From Pseudomonas sp. Gutcm_11s (GTDB lineage: Bacteria; Pseudomonadota; Gammaproteobacteria; Pseudomonadales; Pseudomonadaceae): a DNA stretch of 64,000 bases. The notes under the pieces are model-generated. The model had not been told where the DNA came from. It did no database searches and saw only the letters and a program-made list of their open reading frames with translations. Of the stretch, positions 63,205 to 64,000 are shown in pieces (position 1 is the stretch's first letter; each line of letters opens with the position of its first letter). A program made the translations under genes and the position numbers. Location of the stretch: assembly GCF_028649395.1 (NCBI RefSeq), contig NZ_JAQSUW010000017.1, positions 124,001-188,000 on the forward strand, read 5' to 3'.

Positions 63205-63812
63205 GCAGCCCGCAGATCGTCCTGCGTGGCCAGCAGCGCCCGGCACCCCAAGCGCTGCTGATCGGCGCCTCGGCCGGTGGCGTGGAGGCGCTGCTGCGCC
63301 TGCTCGCGCCATTGCCGGCGGACTATCGCCTGCCGGTGGTGTGCCTGCTGCACGTGCCGGACAGCCGCGACAGCCTGCTCGCCGAGCTGCTCGCGCGGCG
63401 CCTGCAGCTGCCTGCCAAGGAGGCCGAGGACAAGGAGAGCCTGCACGCCGGCACCGTCTACGTGGCGCCGGCCGGCTATCATCTGTCGATCGAGCAGGAT
63501 CACAGCTTCTCCCTCAGTCGCGAGGAGCCACGGCATTTCTCGCGACCCTCGATCGATGTGCTCTTCGAATCCGCCGCCGATGCCTATGGCGAGCGGCTCG
63601 CTGCCGCGCTGCTGACCGGGGCCAACGAAGACGGTGCCGCCGGGCTGCTGGCGGTACGCCGCGCCGGCGGCCTGACCCTGGTGCAATGCCCCACCGACGC
63701 CCAGGTGCCAACCATGCCCGAGGCGGCCCTGGCGCTGCTCGAACCGGATTTCCTGCTGACCCTGGATGCCATGCACATGCTGCTGACCGAACTGGATGCC
63801 CCGTCATGCTGA
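63201..63812 (+). CDS. CheB-type methylesterase, catalytic domain only
   Basis: The 203-residue protein has a Ser in GASAGG, His in LLHVPD and Asp in TGANEDGAAGL, the CheB catalytic triad. There is no receiver domain in front, unlike normal CheB, so phosphorylation must act elsewhere or not at all. TGANEDG replaces the usual TGMGxDG. It overlaps cheR by 4 nt and the next gene by 7 nt. Confidence 0.88.
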   Translation: MSSPQIVLRGQQRPAPQALLIGASAGGVEALLRLLAPLPADYRLPVVCLLHVPDSRDSLLAELLARRLQLPAKEAEDKESLHAGTVYVAPAGYHLSIEQDHSFSLSREEPRHFSRPSIDVLFESAADAYGERLAAALLTGANEDGAAGLLAVRRAGGLTLVQCPTDAQVPTMPEAALALLEPDFLLTLDAMHMLLTELDAPSC

Positions 63813-64000
63813 GGAAGATCGAAGCCAAGCTGCTGATCGTCGATGACCTGCCGGAAAACCTGCTCGCCCTGCACAAGCTGATCCAGGACGAGGAGCGCAC
63901 CGTGTATCAGGCCAGCAGCGGCGAGCAGGCGCTGTCGCTGCTGCTCGAACATGACTTCGCCCTGGCCCTGCTCGACGTGCAGATGCCGGGCATGAACGGC
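63806..64000 (+). CDS. Response regulator, N-terminal part (continues beyond the window)
   Basis: The first 65 codons form the beginning of a receiver domain: acidic pair in LIVDDLPEN and phospho-acceptor Asp in LALLDVQMPGMNG. The frame is open at the window edge. DDLPENL is typical of receivers fused to histidine kinase or output domains in this kind of operon; what follows cannot be seen. It overlaps the CheB gene by 7 nt, so the four genes are one operon. Confidence 0.85.
   Translation, partial: MLRKIEAKLLIVDDLPENLLALHKLIQDEERTVYQASSGEQALSLLLEHDFALALLDVQMPGMNG

Overview
The window is about 64 kb of GC-rich gammaproteobacterial chromosome. Gene content and order match Pseudomonas: osmC with small lipoproteins, prlC-yheV, a PA0069-type radical SAM gene, the caa3 oxidase cluster with haem A/O synthesis, metNIQ, zur-znuABC, thrB, polA-ersA-engB, cytochromes c5/c4, dsbA and a dgcH-like cyclase. 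I cannot name the species. The order is not that of P. aeruginosa PAO1 as I remember it, because blocks resembling PA0059-PA0069, PA0102-PA0114 and PA5505 down to PA5485 are joined here. Coding density is very high. I saw no tRNA, rRNA, CRISPR array, insertion sequence or prophage.

Layout. (1) 1-3.9 kb: the end of a DUF1161 gene, a flavin monooxygenase, osmC, two paralogous lipoproteins, a lipoprotein metallopeptidase and a second DUF1161 gene. (2) 3.95-15.05 kb: an iron cassette entirely on the + strand. It has a Fur box, a FecI-type sigma factor, FecR, a TonB-dependent siderophore receptor with an STN signalling domain, DUF3649/PepSY/DUF3325 inner-membrane proteins, and a MacAB/PvdRT-OpmQ-type tripartite pump. 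(3) 15.0-24.4 kb: housekeeping genes (HAD phosphatase, gamma carbonic anhydrase, prlC, yheV), a Pit phosphate transporter, an AraC regulator divergent from a bile-acid/sodium-symporter-family gene, and a radical SAM gene under a near-ideal LexA box. (4) 24.5-35.5 kb: beta carbonic anhydrase and the caa3 cytochrome oxidase cluster with its assembly factors. (5) 35.6-43.9 kb: D-methionine ABC importer, zinc uptake (znuA divergent from zur-znuC-znuB around a Zur box), homoserine kinase and DUF2782. (6) 43.9-50.5 kb: polA, the ErsA small RNA with an AlgU-like promoter, engB, cytochromes c5 and c4, dsbA and an EEP phosphatase. (7) 50.5-58.3 kb: a diguanylate cyclase, a cryptochrome-DASH/photolyase, MarC, a peptidoglycan amidase, a CSS-EAL phosphodiesterase, DUF1330 and DUF3313. 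(8) 58.4-64.0 kb: a single-domain response regulator divergent from an operon of a CHASE3-GAF hybrid kinase with three receiver domains, CheR, a CheB catalytic domain and a response regulator cut by the window edge.

How they work together. Region 2 looks like a self-contained route for sensing, importing, possibly reducing and re-exporting a siderophore, with no synthesis genes beside it. Region 4 makes and matures one terminal oxidase; the c4/c5 cytochromes and DsbA of region 6 serve the same periplasmic electron-transfer and disulfide chemistry. Regions 7 and 8 hold signalling: c-di-GMP turnover and a chemosensory-like phosphorelay without an adjacent chemoreceptor.
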